Assembly (NCBI GenBank): GCA_045047085.1
Contig: JASFYT010000062.1
Span: 1 to 37,372, forward strand
Source: GCA-2401155 sp045047085
GTDB taxonomy: Bacteria > Pseudomonadota > Alphaproteobacteria > Rhizobiales > Rhizobiaceae
Length of the DNA: 37,372 nucleotides
Direction of reading: 5' to 3'
The notes beneath the pieces are model-generated. The model had not been told where the DNA came from and did not search any database. It worked only from the letters and a program-made list of their open reading frames with translations. The first letter of the stretch is position 1, and each line of letters starts with the position of its first letter. Below are positions 8,683 through 16,457 of the stretch, piece after piece. Made by a program: the position numbers and the translations under genes.

Positions 8683-9654
8683 CTACACACCCTCCGGAAA
8701 CCAGCAGCGCACGCTTCTTTGTGAACTAACCTCTTCGAGAGCAGGCATTTCATCCCGGCACTTTTCCTGCATCTTGGGACAGCGCACATGAAATCTGCAG
8801 CCGGATGGATAGGCCGTTGCCACGGGTGCCACTCCATCAATCACCGGCAGAACATCGCGTCTTGCAGTTACGGTGGGAATTGATTCCATCAGCAACCTAG
8901 AATAAGGATGCAGGGGAGCCTCAAACAATGCTTCCACTGGTGCCTGCTCAACAATCTGCCCTGCATACATCACCACCACCCGGTCGGTAATGTCGGCGAT
9001 AATCCCGAAATCGTGGGTTATCAGCAAGATCGCCATGGCATTGTCCTGCCTAAGCTTTCGCAACAAATCGAGAATTTGTGCTTGAACTGTCACATCAAGG
9101 GCGGTTGTTGGCTCATCAGCGATGAGCAGGCGTGGCTGGCACGCCAAGGCAATTGCTATCATTACCCTTTGGCGCATGCCACCTGACAATTGATGCGGAT
9201 AATCATTTATGCGTTCTTCGGGCGCGGGAATGCCGACTTTGGCCAACAGATTGATGGCTTGTTCACGAGCCTCACTACGGGCGAGCCCCAAATGTTCACT
9301 CAATACTTCAGAAATTTGCAGCCCGATTGTAAAGACCGGATTGAGGCTAGTCATCGGTTCCTGAAAAATCATTGAAATGTCACGACCGCGGATTTTGGTC
9401 ATGGCGATCTCGGATTTGGCGACTAAATCATCCCCGTCGAATACTATTTTTCCGTCATTGATGTGTCCCTGAGACCCCAGCAACCGGATGGTGGAAAATG
9501 CGGTCACTGACTTCCCGGAACCACTTTCACCCACCAAGCCGACAATTTCACCCTCGGAGATGCCAAAGGAGATACCATCAAGGACTTCCACATCTCCATG
9601 TAGAGTAGAGAATGATACCACCAGATTATCAATTTCAAGCAGCGGTGTATTCAT
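8683..9654 (-). CDS. dppD: Oligopeptide/dipeptide ABC importer ATP-binding protein (DppD/OppD type)
   Basis: This is a 323-aa ABC ATPase with Walker A GESGSGKS, the Q-loop in MIFQEPMTSLNP, signature LSGGMRQRV, Walker B LLIADEPTTALD and H-loop ITHDFG. The C-terminal PSGCRFHVRCP region is typical of the Opp/Dpp C-terminal domain. It pairs with the adjacent DppF-type ATPase as a heterodimer at the inner face of the membrane. It abuts both neighbours without intergenic bases (start 9654, next gene stop 9655). The substrate is set by the binding protein at 11612-13177, not by this subunit. Confidence 0.93.
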   Translation of the reverse strand: MNTPLLEIDNLVVSFSTLHGDVEVLDGISFGISEGEIVGLVGESGSGKSVTAFSTIRLLGSQGHINDGKIVFDGDDLVAKSEIAMTKIRGRDISMIFQEPMTSLNPVFTIGLQISEVLSEHLGLARSEAREQAINLLAKVGIPAPEERINDYPHQLSGGMRQRVMIAIALACQPRLLIADEPTTALDVTVQAQILDLLRKLRQDNAMAILLITHDFGIIADITDRVVVMYAGQIVEQAPVEALFEAPLHPYSRLLMESIPTVTARRDVLPVIDGVAPVATAYPSGCRFHVRCPKMQEKCRDEMPALEEVSSQRSVRCWFPEGV

Positions 9655-10536
9655 TTACTGGTTTCCCTTCGGATCAAAAATATCGCGCAATCCATCACCG
9701 AGAAGATTGAAACCGATAATTGTGATACCCAGCGCACAACTGCTGAAGATGGCGAGATAGGGATCAAGCCGCAAGGAAACCAAGCCATCACGGATCATGC
9801 CACCCCAACTCGGCAATGGCTCCTGAACGCCAATACCAAGAAAACTCAAAGTCGCTTCTGCCGTAATGATAAACCCTACACCAACCGACCCGCGTACAAT
9901 CAATGGCGCAACAATGTTGGGAAGGATATGCCGTCGCAGGATCACCCACGATGGGGTGCGGCTGACAATTGCCGCATCAACATAAAGCTCGTCACGAATG
10001 GAAAGGGCGAGTGAGCGCGTGAGCCGAGCGATGCCGGGCCACCACACAAGGGAGAGCGCAACGATCACCGTCGTCATGCCGGGGCCCATTACCGAGGCAA
10101 TCAGAATTGCAAAAATGAGTTCGGGAAATGCAAACACCACATCCACGATTCGCATGATAATGGCATCGGCCCAGCCGCCAAAATAGGCGGCGACCATGCC
10201 GAGAATAATACCGACGGTCATGGTGATGCTGAGTACCGACATTGCAATAACCAGCGATACCCGAGTGCTGACAATGAGCCTGCTCAATATATCGCGGCCC
10301 AGTTCATCAGCTCCCAAAAGATACACATCGCCTGGAGGCTCCCAGACCGCCAGCAAATTGGTGTTAGTATAATCGTGTGGCGGCAACACGCCGGACAACA
10401 ACGCAATTAATACAATGATGCCAACGATGGTCGACCCAATTACGGCATTGCGGTTGCGCTTGAACTTAAGCCACCAGTCAGCTTGCACCGAGACAGGCAA
10501 TGGCGATGGCGATGGATTGTTCAATTGATCCGACAT
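9655..10536 (-). CDS. dppC: Oligopeptide/dipeptide ABC importer permease (DppC type)
   Basis: This 293-aa inner-membrane permease has the DppC N-terminal helix (AVIGSTIVGIIVLIALLSGV), a periplasmic stretch ending in LLGADELGRDILSRLI, and five further helices. The cytoplasmic EAA coupling loop is around DAAIVSRTPSWVILRRHILP. The length is normal for the family. It directly abuts the DppB-type gene upstream (stop 10537) and the DppD-type gene downstream, consistent with equal expression of the transporter parts. Confidence 0.93.
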   Translation of the reverse strand: MSDQLNNPSPSPLPVSVQADWWLKFKRNRNAVIGSTIVGIIVLIALLSGVLPPHDYTNTNLLAVWEPPGDVYLLGADELGRDILSRLIVSTRVSLVIAMSVLSITMTVGIILGMVAAYFGGWADAIIMRIVDVVFAFPELIFAILIASVMGPGMTTVIVALSLVWWPGIARLTRSLALSIRDELYVDAAIVSRTPSWVILRRHILPNIVAPLIVRGSVGVGFIITAEATLSFLGIGVQEPLPSWGGMIRDGLVSLRLDPYLAIFSSCALGITIIGFNLLGDGLRDIFDPKGNQ

Positions 10537-11475
10537 TTAATCCGCCTTTCCCTGAACGCGAATTCGAGGGTCAATCAGGCCATATAAGAGGTCGATGGCC
10601 AGATTAATGATCGAATAAGTGACCGTGAAAACCAGAACAATAGCGATTGTGACAGGGTAATCCCGGGCAAAAATTGAATCAATGGCCATCCGACCAAGGC
10701 CAGGAATATTGAATATGGTTTCAACCACAAATGTGCTGGTAATCATCACACCAAAAATAATGCCAATCGTTGTAACCAGCGGCACCAGAACATTACGCAA
10801 AGCATGGCGGTAAATTACCAACCTTTCCCTAAGGCCCTTGGCGCGCGCGGTGCGTATGTAGTCTTTGTGCAGCACTTCCAGCATGTAGGTTCGGCTCAAT
10901 CTGGCCAGATAAGCGGATGGATGCAGGGCAAGCAGAATAACGGGCAAGACCACCTGATCCCAGTTGCCCCATCCTGCGACTGGAAACCAGTCAAGCCGGA
11001 TTGACAGCAGATAAACCAAAAAAGAAGCCATAGCGAAATTGGGGACTGAAATACCGATCAGCAAAATGAACATGACACTGGTGTCGGCCCAGCTGTTATG
11101 GCGAAGGGCGGTGAATATCCCGACAGATACACCAACCGGTATGGCAATCAGCATGGCAAGAGCTGCTAGCAAAGGGCTGATCGCCAAACCTGGTGCGATA
11201 ACTTCGGCAACAGGAACACCAACATAACGGTAGGATAGCCCCAGATCACCCACCAGTATTCCACTTATGTAATTAAAAAACTGCTGCCACAATGGCAAAT
11301 CGAGGCCGTATTGATGCCGCAGCGATGCCGCCAGTGCTTCGTCGCCGGAACGGTCATCCAGCATCATCAGTATAGGATCGCCAGGGGTCAGATGATTGGC
11401 AGTAAATGTCAGCAAAAGCACCGCTGCTAGGATCGGAATAAGTCCCAGCAATCTTCTGATGGTGTAAATCAGCAT
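10537..11475 (-). CDS. dppB: Oligopeptide/dipeptide ABC importer permease (DppB type)
   Basis: This is a 312-aa permease beginning MLIYTIRRLLGLIPILAAVL, a hallmark DppB start. It is followed by the periplasmic HLTPGDPILMMLDD segment and QYGLDLPLWQQFFNYISGI. The EAA loop is near YIRTARAKGLRERLVIYRHA, and the C-terminus is GLIDPRIRVQGKAD. It is separated from the binding-protein gene by 136 bp. That gap contains only a weak 6-bp inverted repeat (CGACAA at 11503, TTGTCG at 11535), which may slow read-through so that the binding protein is made in excess. That role is speculative. Confidence 0.93.
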   Translation of the reverse strand: MLIYTIRRLLGLIPILAAVLLLTFTANHLTPGDPILMMLDDRSGDEALAASLRHQYGLDLPLWQQFFNYISGILVGDLGLSYRYVGVPVAEVIAPGLAISPLLAALAMLIAIPVGVSVGIFTALRHNSWADTSVMFILLIGISVPNFAMASFLVYLLSIRLDWFPVAGWGNWDQVVLPVILLALHPSAYLARLSRTYMLEVLHKDYIRTARAKGLRERLVIYRHALRNVLVPLVTTIGIIFGVMITSTFVVETIFNIPGLGRMAIDSIFARDYPVTIAIVLVFTVTYSIINLAIDLLYGLIDPRIRVQGKAD

Positions 11476-11611
11476 ATCAGCCTTTGGCGGTTGGGTATTT
11501 TACGACAACTTTGATAATCTGAATCAATATAATCTTGTCGGACTTAAGGGATGGAATAGCATGCCGTGGCCGATTTTCAACTACGACATGCTGGTTCTCG
11601 TTCAGATGGGA

Positions 11612-13177
11612 TCAGTCAATTGTAACATCCCAAAATGGCATATAACCCATGGGAGTCAGGTGCACATTCTTGACTGTGGGTTTGATCACGCCAATCTGCA
11701 TTCTGACAGTGGTCGGAATGGTGCCATAATCGTTGATAAGCACGCGGTCAGCCTGATTATACAGGGCAAAGCGCTTTGTATCATCAGCGGTTTCAAGGGC
11801 TTTATCCATCAAGGCATCAAAAGCAGGGTTGGAATAACGCACCCGGTTCCATTTGCTCTTTGAATAGTACAAATCGCTCAGGAAGGTCGCCGGGTCTGCA
11901 TAGTCGGCAGTCCAGCCCCAAGGGAAGAATGGCACTTTGCCACCGTTCATTCCTTTGATGTGAGTACCACGCTCCACAACCTTCACGGTAATATCCATAC
12001 CGAGATTCTTTTTGTAGTTGTTAGCATAAAAGGCCAGAAGGGTTTTATCGCGTGGTGTGCCTTGAATGGTGAGCGGCGGCAGACCCTTGCCATCCGGAAA
12101 ACCAGCTTCACTCATCAGTTTCTTGGCTTTTGCAACATCATAGGGAATGGCGGGCGTCGAAGCGTCATAGCCCGGGAATGCAGGTGCTATCTGACCATAG
12201 GCAGGAAAAGCTGCACCGCCATAAAGGCCCTTTACCATCGCATCACGATCGACTGAGATAGCCATCGCTTCACGCACCCGGATGTCCTTAAAAGGCGCGT
12301 AGAGGTTCTGGTTCATACCAAGGTAGGCGACTTGTGCTGCCGGTTTTTCCATCAACTGACCAGCAAAGCGCGGGTCTTTTTTAACATTCCTCACCGATGA
12401 GCGTGGAATTGATACGAGATCAAGTTCACCTGCTTCATACATAGTGAGTGCTGTTTCAATATTCGGCACTACCAGAAAAGACACACCATCTATTTGGGCG
12501 GCTCCATTCCAGTACCCCGCATGAGCGGCAATATCGACGGAAACACCGCGCTTCCATTCGGAATATTTAAACGGCCCGGTTCCACCAGAAACTTTCTGAG
12601 ACCAGTCTTCGCCATGCTCTTTTTCAATACCGCTGTCCACGACGAACAATTCATAGAGCGGGAAAATGACTGATGGAGCGGTAAAGCTGATCTCGAAGGT
12701 CAAATCATCAATAATCTTAAACCCGGACAACGTAGTTGCTTTGCCATCGAGCATATCTTTTGCGCCCACAATCCGGTTGATCGAATCAACCATCAGGCCG
12801 CCCTTTTTGGCAGGGGTGAGCACTTGCTCGAAAGTCCATTTTACATCTGCAGCAGTCATGGTTCTGCCGCTGTGGAAATTCACGCCTTCACGCAACCAGA
12901 ACTTAAAGCTTTTGCCATCGGCGGCACCTTCCCATTTGACAGCAAGCCCCGGTACAACTTTGCCATTAACATCCAGTGCAGTCAGTGTCTCATACATTTG
13001 AGAAATGATGTTCCCTGAAATCAGCTCGGAATTAGGAATTGGGTTGAGTGTTTTCGCATCTGCGCCAATGTTCGTGCGCAGGCTTTTTGCTTCCACAATT
13101 GCAGTTGTGAGAGCCAGTGAGGCGGCAAAGGCCAAGACCCCAATAAATTTTCCTGTTTTTTCTAAAATTCCTGTCAT
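11612..13177 (-). CDS. Periplasmic substrate-binding protein, SBP_bac_5 family
   Basis: This is a 521-aa extracellular solute-binding protein. A signal peptide occupies residues 1 to about 31 (GVLAFAASLALTTAIVEA with cleavage near AKS). The mature part has family landmarks: DAKTLNPIPNSE, QMYETLTALD, WLREGVNFHSGRTMTAADVK, GTGPFKYSEWKRG, and VREAMAISVDRDAMVKGLYG. It captures the transported compound for the adjacent importer. ATG 13177 is the start because a perfect GAAAGGAG lies 5-12 bases upstream; the earlier ATG at 13192 overlaps that site. It is the first gene of the minus-strand operon and divergent from the Lrp-type regulator. The ligand is unknown; peptides, opines and glycosides are all possible in this family. 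Confidence 0.93.
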   Translation of the reverse strand: MTGILEKTGKFIGVLAFAASLALTTAIVEAKSLRTNIGADAKTLNPIPNSELISGNIISQMYETLTALDVNGKVVPGLAVKWEGAADGKSFKFWLREGVNFHSGRTMTAADVKWTFEQVLTPAKKGGLMVDSINRIVGAKDMLDGKATTLSGFKIIDDLTFEISFTAPSVIFPLYELFVVDSGIEKEHGEDWSQKVSGGTGPFKYSEWKRGVSVDIAAHAGYWNGAAQIDGVSFLVVPNIETALTMYEAGELDLVSIPRSSVRNVKKDPRFAGQLMEKPAAQVAYLGMNQNLYAPFKDIRVREAMAISVDRDAMVKGLYGGAAFPAYGQIAPAFPGYDASTPAIPYDVAKAKKLMSEAGFPDGKGLPPLTIQGTPRDKTLLAFYANNYKKNLGMDITVKVVERGTHIKGMNGGKVPFFPWGWTADYADPATFLSDLYYSKSKWNRVRYSNPAFDALMDKALETADDTKRFALYNQADRVLINDYGTIPTTVRMQIGVIKPTVKNVHLTPMGYMPFWDVTID

Positions 13178-13334
13178 GATATCTCCTTTCACGAAGCGCT
13201 CGATGAACGCTCTGCCAGTGTTGTTTCTTGTCAGATGTCGTTTGCGGCATCAATATTCAAATAACCGGTAGCAATAGCGGGCTAATTTGGGTAATGCATT
13301 TAAACTGGCATATTAACGGTATTCTAGACATTTT

Positions 13335-13344
13335 TTGATATCAA
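13335..13344. promoter_or_regulatory. Palindrome in the divergent SBP / Lrp promoter region
   Basis: TTGATATCAA is a perfect 10-bp palindrome in the 226-bp region between the binding-protein start (13177) and the regulator start (13404). The surrounding region is AT-rich, as Lrp/AsnC binding regions often are. A role as operator for the adjacent Lrp-type regulator is an inference from position only. Confidence 0.3.
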
Positions 13345-13403
13345 CCCGGCAATATGTACTAAATTTTGCGATTTTTGTATTTATGACGGAGGAAAATAGG
13401 CAT

Positions 13404-13835
13404 ATGGACCAGAATGACCGAGAATTAATTTTACTGTTACAAGCTAATGCACGAGAACCCATAGCCTCCCTCGCTCGCAAGCTGCATTTGTCGCGTACCA
13501 CGGTTCAGGAGCGCATGAACCGGCTGGAGCGCAATGGCACAATTGTGAATTATACGGTGAAGCTTGATGCAAATTTCAGGCACGACCGTTTATTTGCGGT
13601 GGTGCGTTTGACCACCAGTCCAAAGCAAAGCAAGGGCATCGTCGCCTATCTAAAAAAGATGCCGGAAGTGGAAACCTGTTACGCTGTTTCCGGTGCTTAT
13701 GATTTGATAGTTACACTCAGCGCGGAAACTCCTTCTCATTTGCATCAATTACTGGAGGAACTGGGAACAATGCCAGGGCTGGAGCGCACGACCTCCTCGA
13801 TTGTGCTCGCTACTGAAATTGATCGGAGGCTTTGA
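13404..13835 (+). CDS. Lrp/AsnC-family transcriptional regulator
   Basis: This is a 143-aa regulator. The N-terminal winged helix-turn-helix (about 4-50) includes SLARKLHLSRTTVQERMNRL and ends NGTIVNYTVKLD. The C-terminal RAM ligand-binding domain contains VETCYAVSGAYDLIVTLSAE. Such proteins sense amino acids or related small molecules and form octamers. I chose the ATG at 13404 because GGAGG lies 11 bases upstream and MDQNDRELILLLQ is a standard start; an ATG at 13383 has no such site. It is divergent from the transporter/catabolic operon and four bases from the creatininase-type gene. It probably controls both, responding to the imported compound or its product. Confidence 0.92.
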   Translation: MDQNDRELILLLQANAREPIASLARKLHLSRTTVQERMNRLERNGTIVNYTVKLDANFRHDRLFAVVRLTTSPKQSKGIVAYLKKMPEVETCYAVSGAYDLIVTLSAETPSHLHQLLEELGTMPGLERTTSSIVLATEIDRRL

Positions 13836-13838
13836 AAG

Positions 13839-14633
13839 ATGGGAGAGGGAAACAACAAACCATTGCGCGGCGCATTGCTGGAAGAGTTAACCTGGCCGGA
13901 AGCCAAATCCTGGTTTGAGCAGGATGCCACGGTGATTATTCCGATCGGCGCATTATCCAAGGAACATGGGCACCACCTGCCGCTGAACACCGATTACCTG
14001 CTGGCAAAGGCATTGTCGGGGCGTGTGGCTGAAGAACTGCCGGTGGTCGTCGCTCCCGTTGTCGGATTTGGATATTACCCGGCATTTTGCAACTATCCCG
14101 GTAGTCAGCACCTCAAAGCGGAAACCTTTATCGCTTTGCTACGGGAGTTGATTACCGGGTTTATCCATCAAGGTGTTGGCAATATTGCCATCATTAATAC
14201 CGGTGTTTCTACCGAGGGCCCGGTGCAAATCATCGTGCGTGAAATTCTGGCAGAGCACGGTGTACGGATCGCTGTTGCCAATATTCGCGATCTTGGCCGC
14301 AGTACCGACCATCTGTTTGAGCAAAAACTGGGCGGCCATGCAGACGAACATGAGACATCCATTATCATGGCAATAAAACGCGAAGCAGTTCGACTTGAAA
14401 ATGCGCAGGAAGATTATGGCAACCAACTGGAAATACCAAAATCTGTCTATTATCAACCAAGTATTTTTTCCAGTGACCCAGCGTCTGGGCCTGATTACAG
14501 CATCACTGGCGCGCGGGGTGATCCTTCAATGGCTACAATCGAAAAGGGAAAAGCCGCACTTGATGCCATGGTGTTCGATCTAGTGAAGGGGCTTGAATTG
14601 CTGGGTGCAGGAACACTGTCGAAGAAACTCTAA
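13839..14633 (+). CDS. Creatininase-family amidohydrolase
   Basis: This 264-aa protein is a metal-dependent amide-bond hydrolase family member. The metal site region is IPIGALSKEHGHHLPLNTDY (about 34-53) and the second is GGHADEHETS. The usual first ligand in the pattern ExHGxHLP is Lys (K41) here, with Glu moved one place (KEHG). I recall this variant in a sizeable subgroup, so it need not mean loss of activity. The family includes creatininase, formamide hydrolases of flavin/deazaflavin pathways and MftE peptidase. A GGAGG at the end of the Lrp gene serves as ribosome binding site. Being co-transcribed with the regulator, it may hydrolyse the transported amide or cyclic amide. Confidence 0.87.
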   Translation: MGEGNNKPLRGALLEELTWPEAKSWFEQDATVIIPIGALSKEHGHHLPLNTDYLLAKALSGRVAEELPVVVAPVVGFGYYPAFCNYPGSQHLKAETFIALLRELITGFIHQGVGNIAIINTGVSTEGPVQIIVREILAEHGVRIAVANIRDLGRSTDHLFEQKLGGHADEHETSIIMAIKREAVRLENAQEDYGNQLEIPKSVYYQPSIFSSDPASGPDYSITGARGDPSMATIEKGKAALDAMVFDLVKGLELLGAGTLSKKL

Positions 14634-14737
14634 GCTGGCAATTGCCATCAGGTTATTGATATATGAAAACCATGCTCCCAAACAATGATAGTTTTTTGCG
14701 AATTTGCTAGAATTATTTGAATTCGCTAATATATTCG

Positions 14738-14893
14738 ATTAAATCCCTGTTAACGGAATTAAATTCACTGTTAATACTTTTAGGGAATTCTCGCGTAAGC
14801 CACTGAAATTACGAATCTATTCAGCGTTTGTTTCTCAAAATTGCGCCAAAACAGGCGTAATTCCCTGTATTTTCCCGTATAACAGCGAATTTT
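14738..14893. repeat. Cluster of degenerate AACAGGGAATT-like repeats
   Basis: Two near-tandem units, ATTAAATCCCTGTTAA (14738-14753) and ATTAAATTCACTGTTAA (14758-14774), are followed by AGGGAATTC (14782-14790). Next come the inverted pair ACAGG...CCTGT (14851-14868, containing AATTCCCTGT) and AACAGCGAATTTT (14881-14893). All can be read as diverged copies of one AACAGGGAATT word in both orientations. I have an uncertain memory of similar word arrays in other alphaproteobacterial intergenic regions. The function is unknown. Confidence 0.45.
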
Positions 14894-14989
14894 GAGTTGA
14901 GACTGGTTTGCACAAGACTGTACACACCACCACTAGCATTTAGCGAAGCGAAACGCTCAAATCATCCGAGCAAATGCAATTAGCGGCAG

Positions 14990-15006
14990 TCGTTTCGTAG
15001 AAACGA
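14990..15006. repeat. Perfect 7-bp hairpin without U-tract
   Basis: TCGTTTC and GAAACGA flank a GTA loop. There is no T-run on either side, so it is not a canonical intrinsic terminator. It lies between two convergent genes (creatininase-type on plus, cadherin-like fragment on minus) and could serve as a weak bidirectional transcription stop. Confidence 0.35.
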
Positions 15007-15177
15007 TGAGAGCCTTCAAGGTTCAAACTGACTTTGCTTAGCTCCACCAAACATTTCAATGGCTTAGCAAGATATAGAAAACTGGCTTCCTGCTTTGCAA
15101 CCAATTTGAGACCAGTGTGTTAGATTTCGAGTTGGCATTATTGCGGTGCCACGGTCGATCCAGCGCGGTCTGGCTAC

Positions 15178-15588
15178 TCAAGGCAATTGAATGTACAAAT
15201 GCGCCGCAACAGGATAATTTGAGGTGCTTTCATAATCAAAAACAGCCCCGGCCTTAACCCGCAACTCATCACCCACAATTTCAAAGAATCCGGATGGATC
15301 AGACGTAACAAGAAACGAAGCCGGCGCAACATAATCATCGCCGACGATTGAAAGCGTGGCAGCAACCACGCCTTCGCCGGATGTCTCAAGCAGCGCATTT
15401 GTGCTGGCTGCAAGATAGGTAATCGGCGATTGAGCCTTCAAATAGCCACCCAATTCTATATCCATTTTACTTGATAATCCGGGCATCGCCGCACCTTTCC
15501 AAGATGTAAAGTGTGTATCCACGTAATTCTGAGCGACATCGGTTGGCTGCCCAGCAGCCTTCCACGTCATCGCAAACAAATTGGTCAT
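15178..15588 (-). CDS. Short cadherin-like-domain protein, possibly a gene remnant
   Basis: This is a 136-aa frame. The C-terminal part (DPSGFFEIVGDELRVKAG followed by FDYESTSNYPVA) matches the cadherin-like repeats of large secreted calcium-binding proteins, in which a phrase of the type FEIVGDELRLKAG...LDYE is very common. Such repeats usually occur in proteins of hundreds to thousands of residues. Here the frame stops just after YPVAAHLYIQLP, in mid-domain. The N-terminal half (LLETSGEGVVAATLSIVGDD) is unrecognised, and there is no signal peptide. It may be a genuine small protein or the remains of a larger adhesin. No clear ribosome binding site decides the matter. Confidence 0.5.
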   Translation of the reverse strand: MTNLFAMTWKAAGQPTDVAQNYVDTHFTSWKGAAMPGLSSKMDIELGGYLKAQSPITYLAASTNALLETSGEGVVAATLSIVGDDYVAPASFLVTSDPSGFFEIVGDELRVKAGAVFDYESTSNYPVAAHLYIQLP

Positions 15589-15754
15589 AGAATTAGGTGT
15601 GGAGGATTATTTTCCAAACTATTGGTCCGCAATGCCTGGGAAACAGCCAATATATCAACCAGCACAAAACCAGTTATGCACATTAATTACGGGAATTTGG
15701 ACGCAAAACACCTATATGAGAATATACATTCGAACCCGAAACAGGAGTAAGAGT

Positions 15755-16153
15755 ATGAACGCCTTTACAAAAATTGAAGTTCCACCAGTGGAAGGGGCAA
15801 TCCGAAATCCGAATAATCCTCATCATTTTATGGTACTGAAACCTGTCAAAGGAACTGTAAGCATTTTTCGGCGCGAAGATTTGCTGGCAAGAACCACCAA
15901 CGCCCTGCGGGTGATGGAAATAGGTAAGACGGTTTATGATCCCGTTCTTTATATCCCCACAAAAGATGTAGTGATTCCGCTCGGTAAAATGGATAAAAAC
16001 AGCCACTGTCCTTTGAAGGGACAGGCAAATTATTATGAATATGAGGGCGAGGAAATCGCCTGGTCTTATACAGAACCCTTCGATTTTGCCGATGGGTTGG
16101 CGGACCATTTCGCGTTCTGGGCATCAAAAGTCTGGATCGAAGAGGGAGAGTAG
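15755..16153 (+). CDS. DUF427-family protein
   Basis: This is a 132-aa protein of the DUF427 family. Family landmarks are the central LYIPTKDVVIPLGKMDKNSH, CPLKGQANYYEY, and the C-terminal YTEPFDFADGLADHFAFW. The biochemical role of the family is unsettled. ATG 15755 has AGGAG eight bases upstream, and the longer open frame back to 15581 has no such signal. It is a single plus-strand gene that converges with the DUF4387 gene, with one base between the two stop codons. Confidence 0.88.
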   Translation: MNAFTKIEVPPVEGAIRNPNNPHHFMVLKPVKGTVSIFRREDLLARTTNALRVMEIGKTVYDPVLYIPTKDVVIPLGKMDKNSHCPLKGQANYYEYEGEEIAWSYTEPFDFADGLADHFAFWASKVWIEEGE

Positions 16154-16154
16154 A

Positions 16155-16457
16155 CTAATTAATTTCCAGTTCAGAAATTAGCGCTGCCCAACTGGCCCCG
16201 TGCATATCTCGGTCGTGGATAGAACCCTGAACATTTGGCCGTGGCAGGCTGAACTTCACCACATTCAATGATGCAATATCAAAGCGTTTTATGTCCGTAG
16301 GTTCCGCGCCCAATAACTTTGCAATGCGGTCTGTTGAAACCCCGTTGACGATCATCTCGAACGCTTCGGGCGAACCGCAAAAAATATCGACCGTTAGCCA
16401 GAATGGACCGGCATTCTTGGAGCGTACTTTCGCCACCAGTTTTCCCAGTTCAGCCAT
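16155..16457 (-). CDS. DUF4387-family protein, partner of the AtuA-like protein
   Basis: This 100-aa protein starts MAELGKLVAKVRSKNAGPFW and continues LTVDIFCGSPEAFE. It ends with a segment (KVVKFSLPRP-type: NVVKFSLPRPNVQGSIHDRD) seen in small proteins encoded beside AtuA-like genes. Its ATG lies inside the end of the AtuA-like gene (8-bp overlap), so the two are translationally coupled and probably act as a pair. I preferred this start over an upstream ATG at 16502 because family members are about 100 residues long. The function of the pair is not established beyond an association with catabolic acyl-CoA or organic acid pathways. Confidence 0.85.
   Translation of the reverse strand: MAELGKLVAKVRSKNAGPFWLTVDIFCGSPEAFEMIVNGVSTDRIAKLLGAEPTDIKRFDIASLNVVKFSLPRPNVQGSIHDRDMHGASWAALISELEIN

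Larger units (their letters stand above)
14634..15177. other. 544-bp AT-rich non-coding gap with repeats
   Basis: No convincing gene, tRNA or coding remnant is visible on either strand. It begins with the palindrome TGGCAATTGCCA at 14636-14647, right after the creatininase stop. A block of degenerate AACAGGGAATT-like repeats follows (14738-14893), and then the hairpin TCGTTTC-GTA-GAAACGA (14990-15006). The remainder near 15010-15177 shows nothing I can name. The composition is clearly more AT-rich than that of the flanking genes. Confidence 0.6.

Noticed and set aside
11503..11540. Inverted repeat CGACAA...TTGTCG between the binding-protein and permease genes
   Set aside because: Only six bases pair, across a 26-base loop, with no T-run, so it is too weak to call a terminator or attenuator.
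15511..15754. Upstream extension of the DUF427 frame and an overlapping 79-codon frame
   Set aside because: There is no ribosome binding site and no family similarity, and the good start with AGGAG is at 15755.
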